A DNA stretch of 64,000 bases from the NCBI GenBank assembly GCA_016789845.1, contig JAEUQA010000062.1:124001-188000 (forward strand), given 5' to 3'. Below, one piece after another: positions 8,919-18,116 of this stretch. The DNA comes from Chromatiales bacterium. Lineage in GTDB: Bacteria > Pseudomonadota > Gammaproteobacteria > Steroidobacterales > GCA-2729495. The position numbers and the translations under genes are program-made. The notes under the pieces were generated by a model. That model was not told the DNA's origin and ran no database searches. It worked only from the letters and a program-made list of their open reading frames with translations. The first letter of the stretch is position 1. Every line of letters starts with the position of its first letter.

Positions 8919-9208
8919 GGGGCTTGCTCCTGATGCGATGAGTATGAGTATGAGTGCAACTCGCGTCCTTTCGCCCGGCGGGCAGGGTTTGCCCTGGCGC
9001 GAAACGAGCAGAATTCGCATGGATATCTATGCTCCTGAAAAACCCTCCAGGCAAGCGGTTTTTTCGCGGCGGGACGGGCCGCCACCAGTGGATTCCACGT
9101 ACTGACACGGGCCGGCGAGCACTGGCTGCATCTGCGTCCGGTCCCGGGTTTTGCTCTTCGGCATTGGCGATCGCATACTCGTCATGTGTGACAGCGAGGT
9201 GACGGGAA
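8919..9208. other. Divergent intergenic region upstream of sdaA
   Basis: 290 bases between divergent sdaA (minus) and the SpoIIAA-like gene (plus). It contains three tandem copies of a TATGAG-type hexamer near 8940-8956 and a weak stem of AAAAACC (9038-9044) with GGTTTTT (9057-9063). I see no gene here. It should hold both promoters, but I cannot place -35/-10 boxes with confidence. Confidence 0.4.
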
Positions 9209-9571
9209 ATGGCCGCCGAGATCAGCAGCGTGGAAGGCGGGGTCGTCACCCTGCGGGTCAGCGGCCGCCTGACCCAGCGGGAACTGGCTGCGGCGCAGGG
9301 CGAGACCGCCCGCATCATCGCCACTTCGGGCAAGGTCCGTATCCTGGTCCTCGCCCAGGACTTCGCGGGTTGGGAGAAGGGCGGGTCCTGGAGCGACTTC
9401 TCCTTCCAGGTGGCCCACGACGACGACATCGGGCGCATGGCGATCGTCGGTGACGAGCAGTGGCGTGACCTCACCCTGCTGTTCACGTCCCAGGGGCTGC
9501 GGCCGTTTCCCATCGAATACTTCGCGCCCGGCCGGCTGGCCGAGGCGCGCGCCTGGCTGGCGGCCAGCTAG
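9209..9571 (+). CDS. SpoIIAA-like (STAS-type) small protein
   Basis: 120 aa, soluble. The pattern 'VTLRVSGRLTQRELAAAQ' followed by RILVLAQDFAGWEKGGSW and RMAIVGDEQW matches the SpoIIAA-like family (PF11964 type), small STAS-fold proteins seen in many proteobacteria. Its role is unknown; members are proposed to bind lipophilic or nucleotide ligands. GAGGTGA lies just before the ATG. It is convergent with the next gene, 19 bases apart, and appears to be a single-gene unit. Confidence 0.75.
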   Translation: MAAEISSVEGGVVTLRVSGRLTQRELAAAQGETARIIATSGKVRILVLAQDFAGWEKGGSWSDFSFQVAHDDDIGRMAIVGDEQWRDLTLLFTSQGLRPFPIEYFAPGRLAEARAWLAAS

Positions 9572-9590
9572 GGAGCAGCGCGTCCGCGCG

Positions 9591-9995
9591 TCACTCGTCC
9601 CCGGCGGGCACGTAGACGATGTGGTCTATGCTCCAGTTGGCCACGTCCGGGTAGTCGGGGATCATCTTGAAATCCACGATCTCGCTGGCGCGCCCGCGCA
9701 ACTCGATCTCCATGGGCGCATAGCGGACGTGACCCAGCCGGTTGGTGCCCTTCACGGTGATCTGCAGGACGCCGGGCACGGCCGTGGCCTGGACGCGGCC
9801 TCGCAGCCACAGCAGCCGGTCGTTGACCTCATAGCCCAGCGTGCCATCGACGCAGACGATTCGCTCGCCGTCGCAGATGAGCTCGTTCTCGGCCAGGTAC
9901 AGGGTGCGGGAGGCGAGGGCGGAGGTGGAAGCCAGCAGTGCGCCCAGGCCCAGCGTGCCCAGGCGGAGATGCTTCTTTCGGGTGCGGTAAGGCAC
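9591..9995 (-). CDS. Secreted protein of unknown function
   Basis: I do not recognise this family. With the GTG at 9995 the product is 134 aa: a basic n-region (RTRKKH), a hydrophobic stretch and a cleavable signal ending near STSALA, then about 100 residues of mature protein with a possible disulfide pair (LICDGERIVCVDG). The rest looks beta-rich. The start is uncertain: the open frame continues upstream into the neighbouring VIT1 gene, but the signal peptide supports the GTG. It follows the VIT1-like gene on the same strand, 26 bases later. Confidence 0.6.
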   Translation of the reverse strand: MPYRTRKKHLRLGTLGLGALLASTSALASRTLYLAENELICDGERIVCVDGTLGYEVNDRLLWLRGRVQATAVPGVLQITVKGTNRLGHVRYAPMEIELRGRASEIVDFKMIPDYPDVANWSIDHIVYVPAGDE

Positions 9996-10021
9996 AGGGA
10001 ACGCTCGACTCGCCCGGATCG

Positions 10022-10693
10022 TCAGCCGCCGAGTGCGATGGCGGCAATGACCATGGCGATGCCGAAGAGGGTCAGCGACAGTGCCGCGCGCCAGGGCCTG
10101 ATGGTGGTGTAGCCCGCCCACTGGTAGCCGATCACGAAGAACAGCGCGATCAGGATCGCGTTGGAGACGCGCAGCGCCATCCACGGTTCGTCGATAAAGA
10201 TGAAGGGCAGGGCGGCGGGAATGCTGGCGAAGACCACCAGCCAGAAGACGCCGAGCGCCGCCAGCCAGTCCTCGCCACGGACGCCCGTCCGCTGCCCCGG
10301 GGAGGTCTTCACCTGCTCGACGATGTGCCGGTAAAGATTCTGCCGGCTCTGGGGTGTGGTGACCGACTCCAGGAACTCGTCCATCTCCGCCGCCACCGCC
10401 GCGACGGCGCGCTGATCGTCGGTTGTCGACCTTATCGCCCGCCCGATGCGCGCCGCACGCCCCCGGTCGAAGACCCGACCGAGGATGAGCAGCCCGCCGT
10501 CGATGATGCCCCAGGCGATGTTGCAGCCGATCGTGGCGATCAGCAGGTCCCGCGCCGCGTCCTTGCCGTCACCCACGACGAAGCCGGCGGTCAGCGTGAA
10601 GGTCAGCGTCATGATCAGGCCGAACAGCAGTTCGCCCAGGCGCTCTCCGGCGCTCAGGTGCCGGGCGATGAAGGGGATCTCGAAACCAGCCAT
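10022..10693 (-). CDS. VIT1/CCC1-like membrane protein
   Basis: 223 aa with two hydrophobic segments near residues 23-70 and three in the C-terminal half (LGVFWLVVFASIPAALPFIF and after). The central cytoplasmic part is charged and helical. The arrangement matches 'VIT family' proteins related to vacuolar iron/manganese transporters, though the metal-binding carboxylates of characterised VIT1 are not obvious, so transport function is unproven. GGAGGA lies 8 bases before the ATG at 10693. It may be co-transcribed with the small secreted protein downstream. Confidence 0.65.
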   Translation of the reverse strand: MAGFEIPFIARHLSAGERLGELLFGLIMTLTFTLTAGFVVGDGKDAARDLLIATIGCNIAWGIIDGGLLILGRVFDRGRAARIGRAIRSTTDDQRAVAAVAAEMDEFLESVTTPQSRQNLYRHIVEQVKTSPGQRTGVRGEDWLAALGVFWLVVFASIPAALPFIFIDEPWMALRVSNAILIALFFVIGYQWAGYTTIRPWRAALSLTLFGIAMVIAAIALGG

Positions 10694-10797
10694 GACACAG
10701 TCCTCCGCAGTCAGTAGATGTCCCGGCTGTAGACCGGGGAAGAATGACCCTACAATGCCCGAGCCACCCGTTACAACAAGAGCAGGGGAGTTGGGCC

Positions 10798-11469
10798 GTG
10801 CTGACCGATGTCGCCGCACAGACCGGCACCTTCCTGCTGCTGGCCTTTCCCGCCCTGTTCTCGATCATCAATCCGCTGGGGGGCGCCTTCATCTTCCTGG
10901 CCGCCACCCGGGGCATGGAGCAAAGTGCCCGGAGCCGGCTGGCGCGCCAGGTGGCCACCTTCAGCTTCATCACGCTGAACGTCTCCATGCTGATCGGCGC
11001 TTTCGTACTCCGGATCTTCGGCATCGAGATGCCGGTGCTGCGCCTGGCCGGCGGCATCGTCATCGCCCTGACGGCGTGGAAGCTGCTGAACGCCGAGGAT
11101 GACGACGCCGAAAGGGGCGCCCTGGTCGAGGAGGCCAGCGCCCGTGACGCCAGCCACCTGGCCTTCTATCCCCTGACGATGCCCATGACCACCGGCCCGG
11201 GCACGATCGCGGTGGCCATCGCGCTGGGCACCGGCGGCGGGGGCGCGGGCGCCGACAATCCGCTGGTCTTCGCCGTCCAGGCGCTGGTGACGACCACCCT
11301 GATCTGCCTGCTGATCTACCTGCTCTACCGCTCATCGAGCCGGATCTCGCGGGCCATCGGCCCGACGGGCACCAACATCGTCGCCCGCCTGTCGGCCTTC
11401 CTGCTCTTCTGCATCGGCATCCAGGTCATGTGGTCCGGCATCGCCGAACTCGTGCGTAGCCTGCAGTAG
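10798..11469 (+). CDS. MarC/NAAT family integral membrane protein
   Basis: 223 aa, six predicted membrane segments. LAFPALFSIINPLGGAFIFL near the N-terminus and FYPLTMPMTTGPGTIAVAI in the middle are the two hallmark repeats of the MarC family. Members are called NAAT transporters, but a substrate is not established for most, and MarC itself is not an antibiotic pump. I chose the GTG at 10798 because AGGGGAG lies 8 bases upstream and the longer frame adds a non-membrane N-terminus. A TACAAT hexamer at 10751-10756 could be the -10 box. It is convergent with the antiporter genes. Confidence 0.88.
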   Translation: MLTDVAAQTGTFLLLAFPALFSIINPLGGAFIFLAATRGMEQSARSRLARQVATFSFITLNVSMLIGAFVLRIFGIEMPVLRLAGGIVIALTAWKLLNAEDDDAERGALVEEASARDASHLAFYPLTMPMTTGPGTIAVAIALGTGGGGAGADNPLVFAVQALVTTTLICLLIYLLYRSSSRISRAIGPTGTNIVARLSAFLLFCIGIQVMWSGIAELVRSLQ

Positions 11470-11498
11470 GACGGAGGAGAGCAGAGGCCGTTTGCGGG

Positions 11499-13157
11499 TC
11501 AGGCGAACATGACCAGGGTGCCGGCCACGGTGAGGATCACGTTGGCGAATGCGTACGTACCCGTGTAGCCCAACGCCGGAATCGTGCTCCTGGCCTCCGC
11601 GTTCACTAGGCTCATGGCGGCCGCGCTGGTCATGGCGCCCGTGAGCGCCCCGATGAGCAGCACGGGGGGCAGGCGCAGCACCTTGCGCCCGAAGGCATAG
11701 CCCAGCAGCACGGGCGTCGCCACGACGAACAATGCGGCGACGATCAGCGCGGGGCCAGCCTGTGCGAAGGTTGCGACGACCTGCCCGCCGGCCTGCAGTC
11801 CCACGCCGACGATGAAGATCATCAGGCCGAACTCCATCAGTATCCAGCGGGCAGCCTCCGGGAACTTGCCGAACGTGGGCCGCGTGGCATTGAGCCAGCC
11901 CACCAGGATTCCCGAGGCCAGCAGGCCGCCGGCGAGGCCGACCCCGATCGGCACCCCGCCCACGTTGATGGCGAGGACGCCGATCGCGGCGCCGAGGGCG
12001 ATGCCGAAGGCGAACGTCGTCATGTCGGTTTGGGCGATGTCCGACTCCACCGGGCCGAGTACGCCCGCGAGTTCCTTGATGGCGGACTTGGGGCCCACGA
12101 CGCTCAGGACGTCGCTGCGCTGGAGTTTCAGGCCGGGGCTGAGCGGCAGCGCCAGGCCGTCGCGCCGCACCTCCGCGACCACGAGCCCGTGCTGGCGCGC
12201 CAGGTTGAGATCCTCCAGCGTCCTGCCGACCGCGCCGCGGCGGGCGACGACCACGTGCGTGTAGGCGGCCGTCAGGTCGATCTCGGGGGAAACGGTGATC
12301 TCCTCCCCGATCTTCTCGATGCCGCCGCGAAAAAAATTGGCATCGCCGTAGGCATGGATCTCGTCGCCGAGGCGGAGGTGCTCGTCGTCGGCGGGCTTGA
12401 CCCACTGGCCGTCACGCCGCAGCCGGGCCACCGACAGGGAGTCCCACAGGCTTCGTCGCAGTTCGCTGACCGTGGGCTTGCAGGCCTCGGGACTGGTGAC
12501 CCGGTAGGCCCGTGCCTGCATCTGCCCGGCGCGCTCTTCCTTGTCCGCTTCTTCCATCTTGGCGGCTTCCGCGGCCAGGTCGATCCCGATGAACCGTGGC
12601 AGCAACCTTACCGTGGCGATGATACCGAGCAGCCCGACCACGTAGGTGATCGCGTAGCTGGACGCAATGGTGGCGAGCACGCCATCGGCCGTTGCCCCGT
12701 CGGGCAAGGCCACGATGCCGGACCGGACCGCCTCCTGCGCGGCGGCCAGGGTCGGCGTCGTCGTCATGGCGCCGGCGAGCAGCCCCGCCGTGCCGCCGAA
12801 CGGGAGGTCCAGCACTCTTCCGGCAACGACCGCGATCACTATTCCCACCGCCGCCACGAAGAGCGCGAGCAGCAGGTACTGCACGCCCTGGGTCCTCAGC
12901 ACCTCGAAGAAGCGCGGGCCCGCCTGGTACCCCACCGCGAAGATGAACAGCGCGAAGCCGACCGACTGGGCCCCGGGACTGATCGTGAAGCCGTACTGCC
13001 CGAGGAAGAGGGACACGAGCAGCGCGCCGGCCACGGGCCCCAGCGAGACCGGGCCAATCCGGACCCGTCCCACGAGGTAGCCGCAGCCCAGGACCACGAA
13101 CAAGGTGAACACCGGGTTGTTGCGCAGGAAGTCGAGTACCAGCGAGCCAGTTTCCAT
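11499..13157 (-). CDS. AspT/YidE/YbjL-family antiporter (second of a tandem pair)
   Basis: 552 aa. Two halves of five or six hydrophobic segments each flank a soluble centre (about residues 200-370) with two TrkA-C-like repeats; a typical strand-turn is LPLSPGLKLQRSDVLSVVGP. This is the aspartate:alanine exchanger (AspT) architecture. In the characterised relative, electrogenic exchange with a decarboxylase builds proton-motive force, but most members have unknown substrates. No aspartate decarboxylase is visible nearby. It starts 53 bases after the stop of its paralogue, with GGGGAAA before the ATG, so the two are probably one transcript. Confidence 0.85.
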   Translation of the reverse strand: METGSLVLDFLRNNPVFTLFVVLGCGYLVGRVRIGPVSLGPVAGALLVSLFLGQYGFTISPGAQSVGFALFIFAVGYQAGPRFFEVLRTQGVQYLLLALFVAAVGIVIAVVAGRVLDLPFGGTAGLLAGAMTTTPTLAAAQEAVRSGIVALPDGATADGVLATIASSYAITYVVGLLGIIATVRLLPRFIGIDLAAEAAKMEEADKEERAGQMQARAYRVTSPEACKPTVSELRRSLWDSLSVARLRRDGQWVKPADDEHLRLGDEIHAYGDANFFRGGIEKIGEEITVSPEIDLTAAYTHVVVARRGAVGRTLEDLNLARQHGLVVAEVRRDGLALPLSPGLKLQRSDVLSVVGPKSAIKELAGVLGPVESDIAQTDMTTFAFGIALGAAIGVLAINVGGVPIGVGLAGGLLASGILVGWLNATRPTFGKFPEAARWILMEFGLMIFIVGVGLQAGGQVVATFAQAGPALIVAALFVVATPVLLGYAFGRKVLRLPPVLLIGALTGAMTSAAAMSLVNAEARSTIPALGYTGTYAFANVILTVAGTLVMFA

Positions 13158-13210
13158 CAGCAGTTTCCCCGGTCAGTCAACGGAGGTTCCAGCATAGCGT
13201 CACGGCGCCT

Positions 13211-14908
13211 TCAGGCGGCCATCAGCAGCACGATCACCGTGCCCCACAGGGCCAGCAGCACGTTGCCCACGGCGTAGCTGACGCCATAGCCAAGGGTCGG
13301 GATCTTGCTCTTCGCCACGTCCTGGACGGCGGCGAGACCAGGTGCGGACGTACCGGCGCCGGCGCACACGCCGAGCAGGATCCCCGGGTGCATCTTCAGC
13401 ACGTAGCGGCCCAGAAGGATCGTCGCGATGTGGGGGATCCCGCAGACGAGGACGCCCGCCAGCACCAGCGGCAACCCCGATTCCTGCAGTCCCCGCACGA
13501 AGTCCGGTCCCGCGCTGATGCCGACTAGTGCCAGGAAGGCATTCAGGCCGACCGAGTCGAACAGCCACAGCGCCGGTTCCGGAATGCGCCCGAAGCGGCG
13601 GCTGAGCGAGCGAAGCCAGCCAGCCACCAGTCCGCCGATCAGCACGCCGACCGCCAGGCTGAGCCCGATCTCGAGCGCGGCGATCCTTATCGCCGGCAGG
13701 CCGATCAGGCCACCCGCCACCACGGCGAGGCCCACGGTCACCATGTCGGTCGCCGAAGTTGCCCACTCAGCGTAGCCGATCTCCGGGGCGATGGCTTCGA
13801 CATGATTCCTGGCCCCCACGACGGTGAGCACGTCGCCGCGCTCAAGCACCGTTTCCATCGTCAGGGGGAGTACCTGCCCGCTCCGGGTCGCCTGCCGGAG
13901 GAATACGCCACGGCTCTTCTCGCCGAGGATGTGCGCGACATCCTTCAGGGGACGGCCGGCGAGGGCGCGGTTCGAGAGTGTCATGTCGACGATGACCACC
14001 GGGATGTCGAGCAGCTCGGCATCATCCACTTCGTGCGCCGCGAGTGGGTTGATTGCGCCCAGCAGCAGGGTGCGTCGGCCGGCCAGCGCCACCGTGTCCC
14101 CCGGCTGCAGCACCAGCCCGGGCGTGCTCTCCTTCAGCCCGCCGGCCTGCCGCACGCGTTCGACGAAAACGCGCTCGCCGCCGAACAGTTCCTCCAGCTG
14201 CCGGGCGGTGCGCCCCGCCAGATCCGTGGTCACCCGGTAGGCCCGCACCCCGTGCTGGGCGTAGGCGGAGAGCACGCCCGGTTCGGCCGTGACCGCGCCC
14301 ATCTGCTCCTCCAGTTGCCGGCATTCCGCGGCCAGGTCCACCCGCATCAGCTTCGGGCCGAGCACCGACAGCACCCAGACCGCCGTGATCAGGCCCACGA
14401 GGTAAGTGACGGCAAAGGCCACCGCCACGTTCGAGACAAGCTGCCCCCGAACGGCGGGGTCGAGCGCCAGCCGGGCGAGGGCGTCGCCGGCCGTGCCCAC
14501 CGTGGCCGACTCCGTCAGGCCGCCTGCCACCAGCCCGGCCGCCGTGCCCACATCGAAATTGAAAAGGGTCGCCACCAGCCACGCGGTGCCGAGCCCAGTG
14601 CCGCACAGGAACAGGGTGAGGCCGGTCTGGGGCAGGCCACTGGACTTCAGGCCCGAGAAGAACTGGGGCCCGGTCTTGTAGCCAATCGCGAACAGGAAGA
14701 GCAGGAAGAACGCGTACTTGAGGTCCCGGCTGACCGGGACGTCCAGCTGTCCGACCAGCACCCCAGCGACCAGGCAGCCCAGCACGGGACCCACCTTGAA
14801 GCTGCCGAGGCGGAGCTTGCCCAGGGCATAGCCGAGGGCCAGGGCCAGGAACAGCGCCAGCTCCCCGTGGGTGCGCAATGCCTCAATGAGCCAGTTGGCG
14901 AGGCGCAT
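13211..14908 (-). CDS. AspT/YidE/YbjL-family antiporter (first of a tandem pair)
   Basis: 565 aa, same layout as the downstream paralogue: membrane half (KVGPVLGCLVAGVLVGQ...), central TrkA-C repeats (VLQPGDTVALAGRR and TVLERGDVLTVVGAR), second membrane half (GISAGPDFVRGLQESGLP). The two proteins share architecture and short motifs but are strongly diverged, so this is an old duplication. GGAG lies 8 bases before the ATG. The pair could form hetero-oligomers or carry different dicarboxylates or amino acids; the sequence does not say which. Confidence 0.85.
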   Translation of the reverse strand: MRLANWLIEALRTHGELALFLALALGYALGKLRLGSFKVGPVLGCLVAGVLVGQLDVPVSRDLKYAFFLLFLFAIGYKTGPQFFSGLKSSGLPQTGLTLFLCGTGLGTAWLVATLFNFDVGTAAGLVAGGLTESATVGTAGDALARLALDPAVRGQLVSNVAVAFAVTYLVGLITAVWVLSVLGPKLMRVDLAAECRQLEEQMGAVTAEPGVLSAYAQHGVRAYRVTTDLAGRTARQLEELFGGERVFVERVRQAGGLKESTPGLVLQPGDTVALAGRRTLLLGAINPLAAHEVDDAELLDIPVVIVDMTLSNRALAGRPLKDVAHILGEKSRGVFLRQATRSGQVLPLTMETVLERGDVLTVVGARNHVEAIAPEIGYAEWATSATDMVTVGLAVVAGGLIGLPAIRIAALEIGLSLAVGVLIGGLVAGWLRSLSRRFGRIPEPALWLFDSVGLNAFLALVGISAGPDFVRGLQESGLPLVLAGVLVCGIPHIATILLGRYVLKMHPGILLGVCAGAGTSAPGLAAVQDVAKSKIPTLGYGVSYAVGNVLLALWGTVIVLLMAA

Positions 14909-14997
14909 CAGGAGAACTCCCTACGCCGGCCTGTAGCTGGCCTGCCGCGCTTGTGCGATATTCAAGAACATACACCCAGCACCAAGGCGATGATGCC

Positions 14998-15672
14998 ATG
15001 AAACTCCAGCGCTCCCTCATCCTGATGACGGCCGCCTGCCTGCTGTCCGGCGCCGCCCTGGCGAAGAAGGAGGAGTTGCCGGCCGTCTCCCACGACGGCC
15101 TCGAGTTGCGGAAAGGCAAGGTGGCGGACGTCGTCTACGTCCGGCCCGGCGTGGATTTCAGCAGGTACAAGCGCTTCGCCATCCTCGAATGCCCGGTGGC
15201 CTTCAGCAAGGACTGGGAGCGGGAGCGCAAAGGTGGCGCCATGCGCGTCAGCCAGAAGGACATGGACGAGATGAAGGCCGGCTTGTCCGCCGAGTTCCTC
15301 AAGATCTTCACTGACGAGCTGCAGAACAAGGGCGGCTACACGATCGTCACGGAAGGCGCCGAGGACGTGCTGATCCTGCGCCCGGCCATCATCGACCTGG
15401 AAGTGACGGCGCCGGATACCATGTCGGCGGGCCGCAGCTACACCCTGAGTGAATCGGCCGGCGGGATGACCCTGTACCTGGAAGTCTTCGATTCAGTCAC
15501 CGGCCAGATCCTGGCGCGGGCCATCGACCGCCAGGAAGACCGGGGCATGGGGCAGATCCAGTGGCAGAACGCCGTCACCAACAAGTCCGAGGCGGACCGC
15601 ATCCTGCGCCGCTGGGCAAGCGCGCTCCGCGCGCGGCTCGACGAAGTGCGGGGCAAGGCCGCCGGCAAGTAG
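14998..15672 (+). CDS. Secreted DUF3313-like protein
   Basis: 224 aa with a cleavable signal (KLQRSLILMTAACLLSGAALA). After it, VVYVRPGVDFSRYKRFAILECPVAF, ELQNKGGYTIVTEGAEDVLILRPAIIDLEV and GGMTLYLEVFDSVTGQILARAIDRQ follow the DUF3313 pattern, a family of periplasmic or outer-membrane-anchored proteins without assigned function. There is no lipobox cysteine at the signal end, unlike many relatives. The start at 14998 is chosen for the signal; a longer frame from 14953 exists. It lies 110 bases before an MscS gene on the same strand. Confidence 0.7.
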   Translation: MKLQRSLILMTAACLLSGAALAKKEELPAVSHDGLELRKGKVADVVYVRPGVDFSRYKRFAILECPVAFSKDWERERKGGAMRVSQKDMDEMKAGLSAEFLKIFTDELQNKGGYTIVTEGAEDVLILRPAIIDLEVTAPDTMSAGRSYTLSESAGGMTLYLEVFDSVTGQILARAIDRQEDRGMGQIQWQNAVTNKSEADRILRRWASALRARLDEVRGKAAGK

Positions 15673-15782
15673 GCGCTGACGGGCAGGGAATTCCGCAGCA
15701 TGCGGCACACAGGGAAAGTCTTCGCGGCCCGGGTGACGGTCCGGAAGTGGCAAGCGGCCGACGACGCAGGGAAGATCTCCTG

Positions 15783-17423
15783 ATGTCCAGGCTACCTGTC
15801 AGTATCGTGCTGGCCCTGCTGGCCAGCCTTGCCCTGGCGGGCCACGCGCGCGCCCAGACCGAGGCCGCCGGGGACACGACCGAGGCCGCCACCGCCCCGG
15901 TGCGCCTGGACGGCCGCGCGTTGCTGTCGGTGGGGGGCATCTCGTCCCGGACCCCGGAGGACAGGGCAGCAGCGATCGCGAGACGCCTCAAGGATATTGC
16001 CGACGACCCATCCATTCCCGCGGACTCCGTCACCATCGTGCCCGGACCCGCCGGCCAGGGCCTCGAGATCCGCGCGGGCGTGCGACCGATCATGCTCGTG
16101 ACCGAGGCCGACGCCCAGCGGGAGGGCGCGTCCGCGGATCTCGTGGCGAACGCGCACAAGCTCCAGTTCGCGGAGGCGATTGCCCGCTATCGCACCGAGC
16201 GCGGCCCCGAGCGGCTGTTGCGCAGCGCGCTGGTCAGCCTGGCTGCGACCGTGGCCCTGGTGCTGGCCGTCTGGCTCGCGGTCGTCCTGTTCCGCCGCCT
16301 CGACGGGTTCCTGGAGCGCCGCTACGGCAGGCTGGTCCAGTCCGCCCACGGCAAGGTCGGCGACGTGCTGCGCATTGCGCCCATGCTGAGCGCCATGCGC
16401 GGCTCGATCGTCACGATCCGGGTCCTGGTCATCGCCATCCTGTTCTTCGTCTGGTTCGAGGTGGTGCTGGGCCAGTTCCCCTGGACGCGCTGGCTGAGCG
16501 ATGACCTGGCCGGATTGCTGCTCGACCCGCTGGCCACCATTGCCGTCGGCATCGCGAACTATATTCCCAAGCTCCTGTTCCTCGTCGTGCTGTTTCTGGT
16601 GGCCCGCTTCGGGCTCCGGCTGCTGCGCCTGTACTTCGGCGCCCTCGAGCGGGGCGCCGTCAGCCTGCCGGGCTTCGAGCAGGAGTGGTCCAGCGCCACC
16701 TACAAGATCGCGCGGGTCTTCGTCATCGGCATCGTGCTGGTGATGGCCTACCCGTACCTGCCCGGAGCCGGCTCCGAGGCGCTGCAGGGGCTCTCGGTGT
16801 TCGCCGGCCTGGTCCTGTCGCTGGGCGCGTCATCCTCCGTGTCCAACGTCATCGCCGGCTACATCACCACGTTCGGGCGCGTGCTTCGCGTCGGGGACAT
16901 GATCAAGGTGGGCGAGACGCTGGGCGTGGTCACCCAGATCCGGTTGCTGACCATCCGGCTGCGGACGGTGCGCAACGAGGAGGTGACGATTCCCAATGGC
17001 ACGCTGCTAGCCACGAATGTCATCAATTACAGCGCACTTTCCCGGGAGCACGGCCTGATCCTGCAGACGGAAGTCCGCATCAACTACGCGGTGCCCTGGC
17101 GCCAGGTGCATGCCATGCTGCTGGACGCGGCGGCGCGCACGCCGGGCCTGATGACCGAGCCACCACCCTTCGTCCTGCAGCGGGAGCTGGGCGACTTCGC
17201 CGTAGCCTACCAGCTGAACGTGTACAAGGCCGAGGCCAGGGCGCTCGTCCAGGCCTACTCGGACCTGCACCAGAACATCCTCGACGTGTTCAACGAGTAC
17301 GGCGTGCAGATCATGGTGCCGGCCTACGAGGGTGACCCGGAGACGCCGAAGGTGGTGCCGCCGGAGCAGTGGTTCCAGTCGCCGGCGCGGCCGCCGGACG
17401 CCAATTATGGAGTGAGCAAATGA
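15783..17423 (+). CDS. MscS-family mechanosensitive ion channel with periplasmic N-terminal domain
   Basis: 546 aa. The start at 15783 gives a clean signal peptide (SRLPVSIVLALLASLALAGHARA); about 180 periplasmic residues follow, then four membrane helices. The pore helix is within LSVFAGLVLSLGASSSVSNVIAGYI, rich in Gly/Ala/Ser as in MscS TM3, and VGDMIKVGETLGVVTQIRLL with NEEVTIPNGTLL is the cytoplasmic beta domain. The family releases solutes on hypo-osmotic shock. A longer frame upstream overlaps the preceding gene and has no signal. Its stop overlaps the ATG of the next gene (ATGA), implying coupled translation. Confidence 0.9.
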   Translation: MSRLPVSIVLALLASLALAGHARAQTEAAGDTTEAATAPVRLDGRALLSVGGISSRTPEDRAAAIARRLKDIADDPSIPADSVTIVPGPAGQGLEIRAGVRPIMLVTEADAQREGASADLVANAHKLQFAEAIARYRTERGPERLLRSALVSLAATVALVLAVWLAVVLFRRLDGFLERRYGRLVQSAHGKVGDVLRIAPMLSAMRGSIVTIRVLVIAILFFVWFEVVLGQFPWTRWLSDDLAGLLLDPLATIAVGIANYIPKLLFLVVLFLVARFGLRLLRLYFGALERGAVSLPGFEQEWSSATYKIARVFVIGIVLVMAYPYLPGAGSEALQGLSVFAGLVLSLGASSSVSNVIAGYITTFGRVLRVGDMIKVGETLGVVTQIRLLTIRLRTVRNEEVTIPNGTLLATNVINYSALSREHGLILQTEVRINYAVPWRQVHAMLLDAAARTPGLMTEPPPFVLQRELGDFAVAYQLNVYKAEARALVQAYSDLHQNILDVFNEYGVQIMVPAYEGDPETPKVVPPEQWFQSPARPPDANYGVSK

Positions 17424-18106
17424 AATCGTTCTTCAGGCTTTGCCTTGCCATCCTCCTCGCAGGGCCCGGCGTGCAACTCGCGTCGGCCCAGATTCCGGGT
17501 GGGGGGCCGGGGATGGAGCGCGCCGGCACCTGGGAAGCCTACGGCGGGTTGCGGTTCAACTTCGGTGAGAACGTGGATTTCGATGGCGGCTCGACGATCG
17601 ACACCGACGACGAGCTGGCCTTCGGCTTCGGCTTCGGCTACAACTTCAGCGAGCGCCTGCTCATCGGCGGCGACATGTCGTTCGGCACGGTGGACTATGA
17701 CGGCACGGTGCAGTCCGCGGATGTGCCGGGTCTCACTGGAACCATCTCCGGAGAATTCGACACCCTGAGCATTTCCGTCAACGGCACCTGGCACTTCATG
17801 GACGGTCCGCTGACCCCGTTCGTGAGCGCCAACCTGGGATACACGTCGGTGGACACGAACATTGCCGAAGGGCCGCCGGAAATTGGTTGCTGGTGGGATC
17901 CGTGGTACGGACAGATCTGCACCACCTTCGTGGACACGAAGACGGAGGATGCCTTCAGCTATGGCCTGGGCGTTGGGGGCCGCTGGGACTTTGCGCCTGG
18001 CTGGTTCGCCCGGCTCAGCTACGAAGAGCGCTGGGTGGACATCGGCAAGGCGAGCGGCACGCCCAGTTTTGGCGGCCTGCGCCTCGACATCGGCAGTAAG
18101 TTCTGA
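17420..18106 (+). CDS. Outer-membrane beta-barrel protein
   Basis: 228 aa with a signal peptide ending near VQLASAQ. Alternating amphipathic strands (WEAYGGLRFNFGENV, LAFGFGFGYNFSERLLIGGDM, GLRLDIGSKF) and a C-terminal Phe are typical of an eight-stranded OmpW/OmpA-type barrel. Two cysteines (EIGCWWDPWYGQICTTF) in one extracellular loop could form a disulfide. Function is unknown. Its ATG overlaps the MscS stop. A strong hairpin follows its stop at 18117-18148. Confidence 0.82.
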   Translation: MKSFFRLCLAILLAGPGVQLASAQIPGGGPGMERAGTWEAYGGLRFNFGENVDFDGGSTIDTDDELAFGFGFGYNFSERLLIGGDMSFGTVDYDGTVQSADVPGLTGTISGEFDTLSISVNGTWHFMDGPLTPFVSANLGYTSVDTNIAEGPPEIGCWWDPWYGQICTTFVDTKTEDAFSYGLGVGGRWDFAPGWFARLSYEERWVDIGKASGTPSFGGLRLDIGSKF

Positions 18107-18116
18107 CGGCACGATT

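Noticed and set aside
9038..9063. A-tract, stem, T-tract hairpin upstream of sdaA, as terminator or riboswitch
   Set aside because: The stem has only two G-C pairs and a 12-base loop, and it matches no riboswitch class I know. It is kept only as a note in the intergenic entry.
10751..10756. TACAAT as a firm -10 promoter box for the marC-type gene
   Set aside because: No acceptable -35 box lies 16-18 bases upstream, so I mention it only in the gene entry and do not list it as a promoter.
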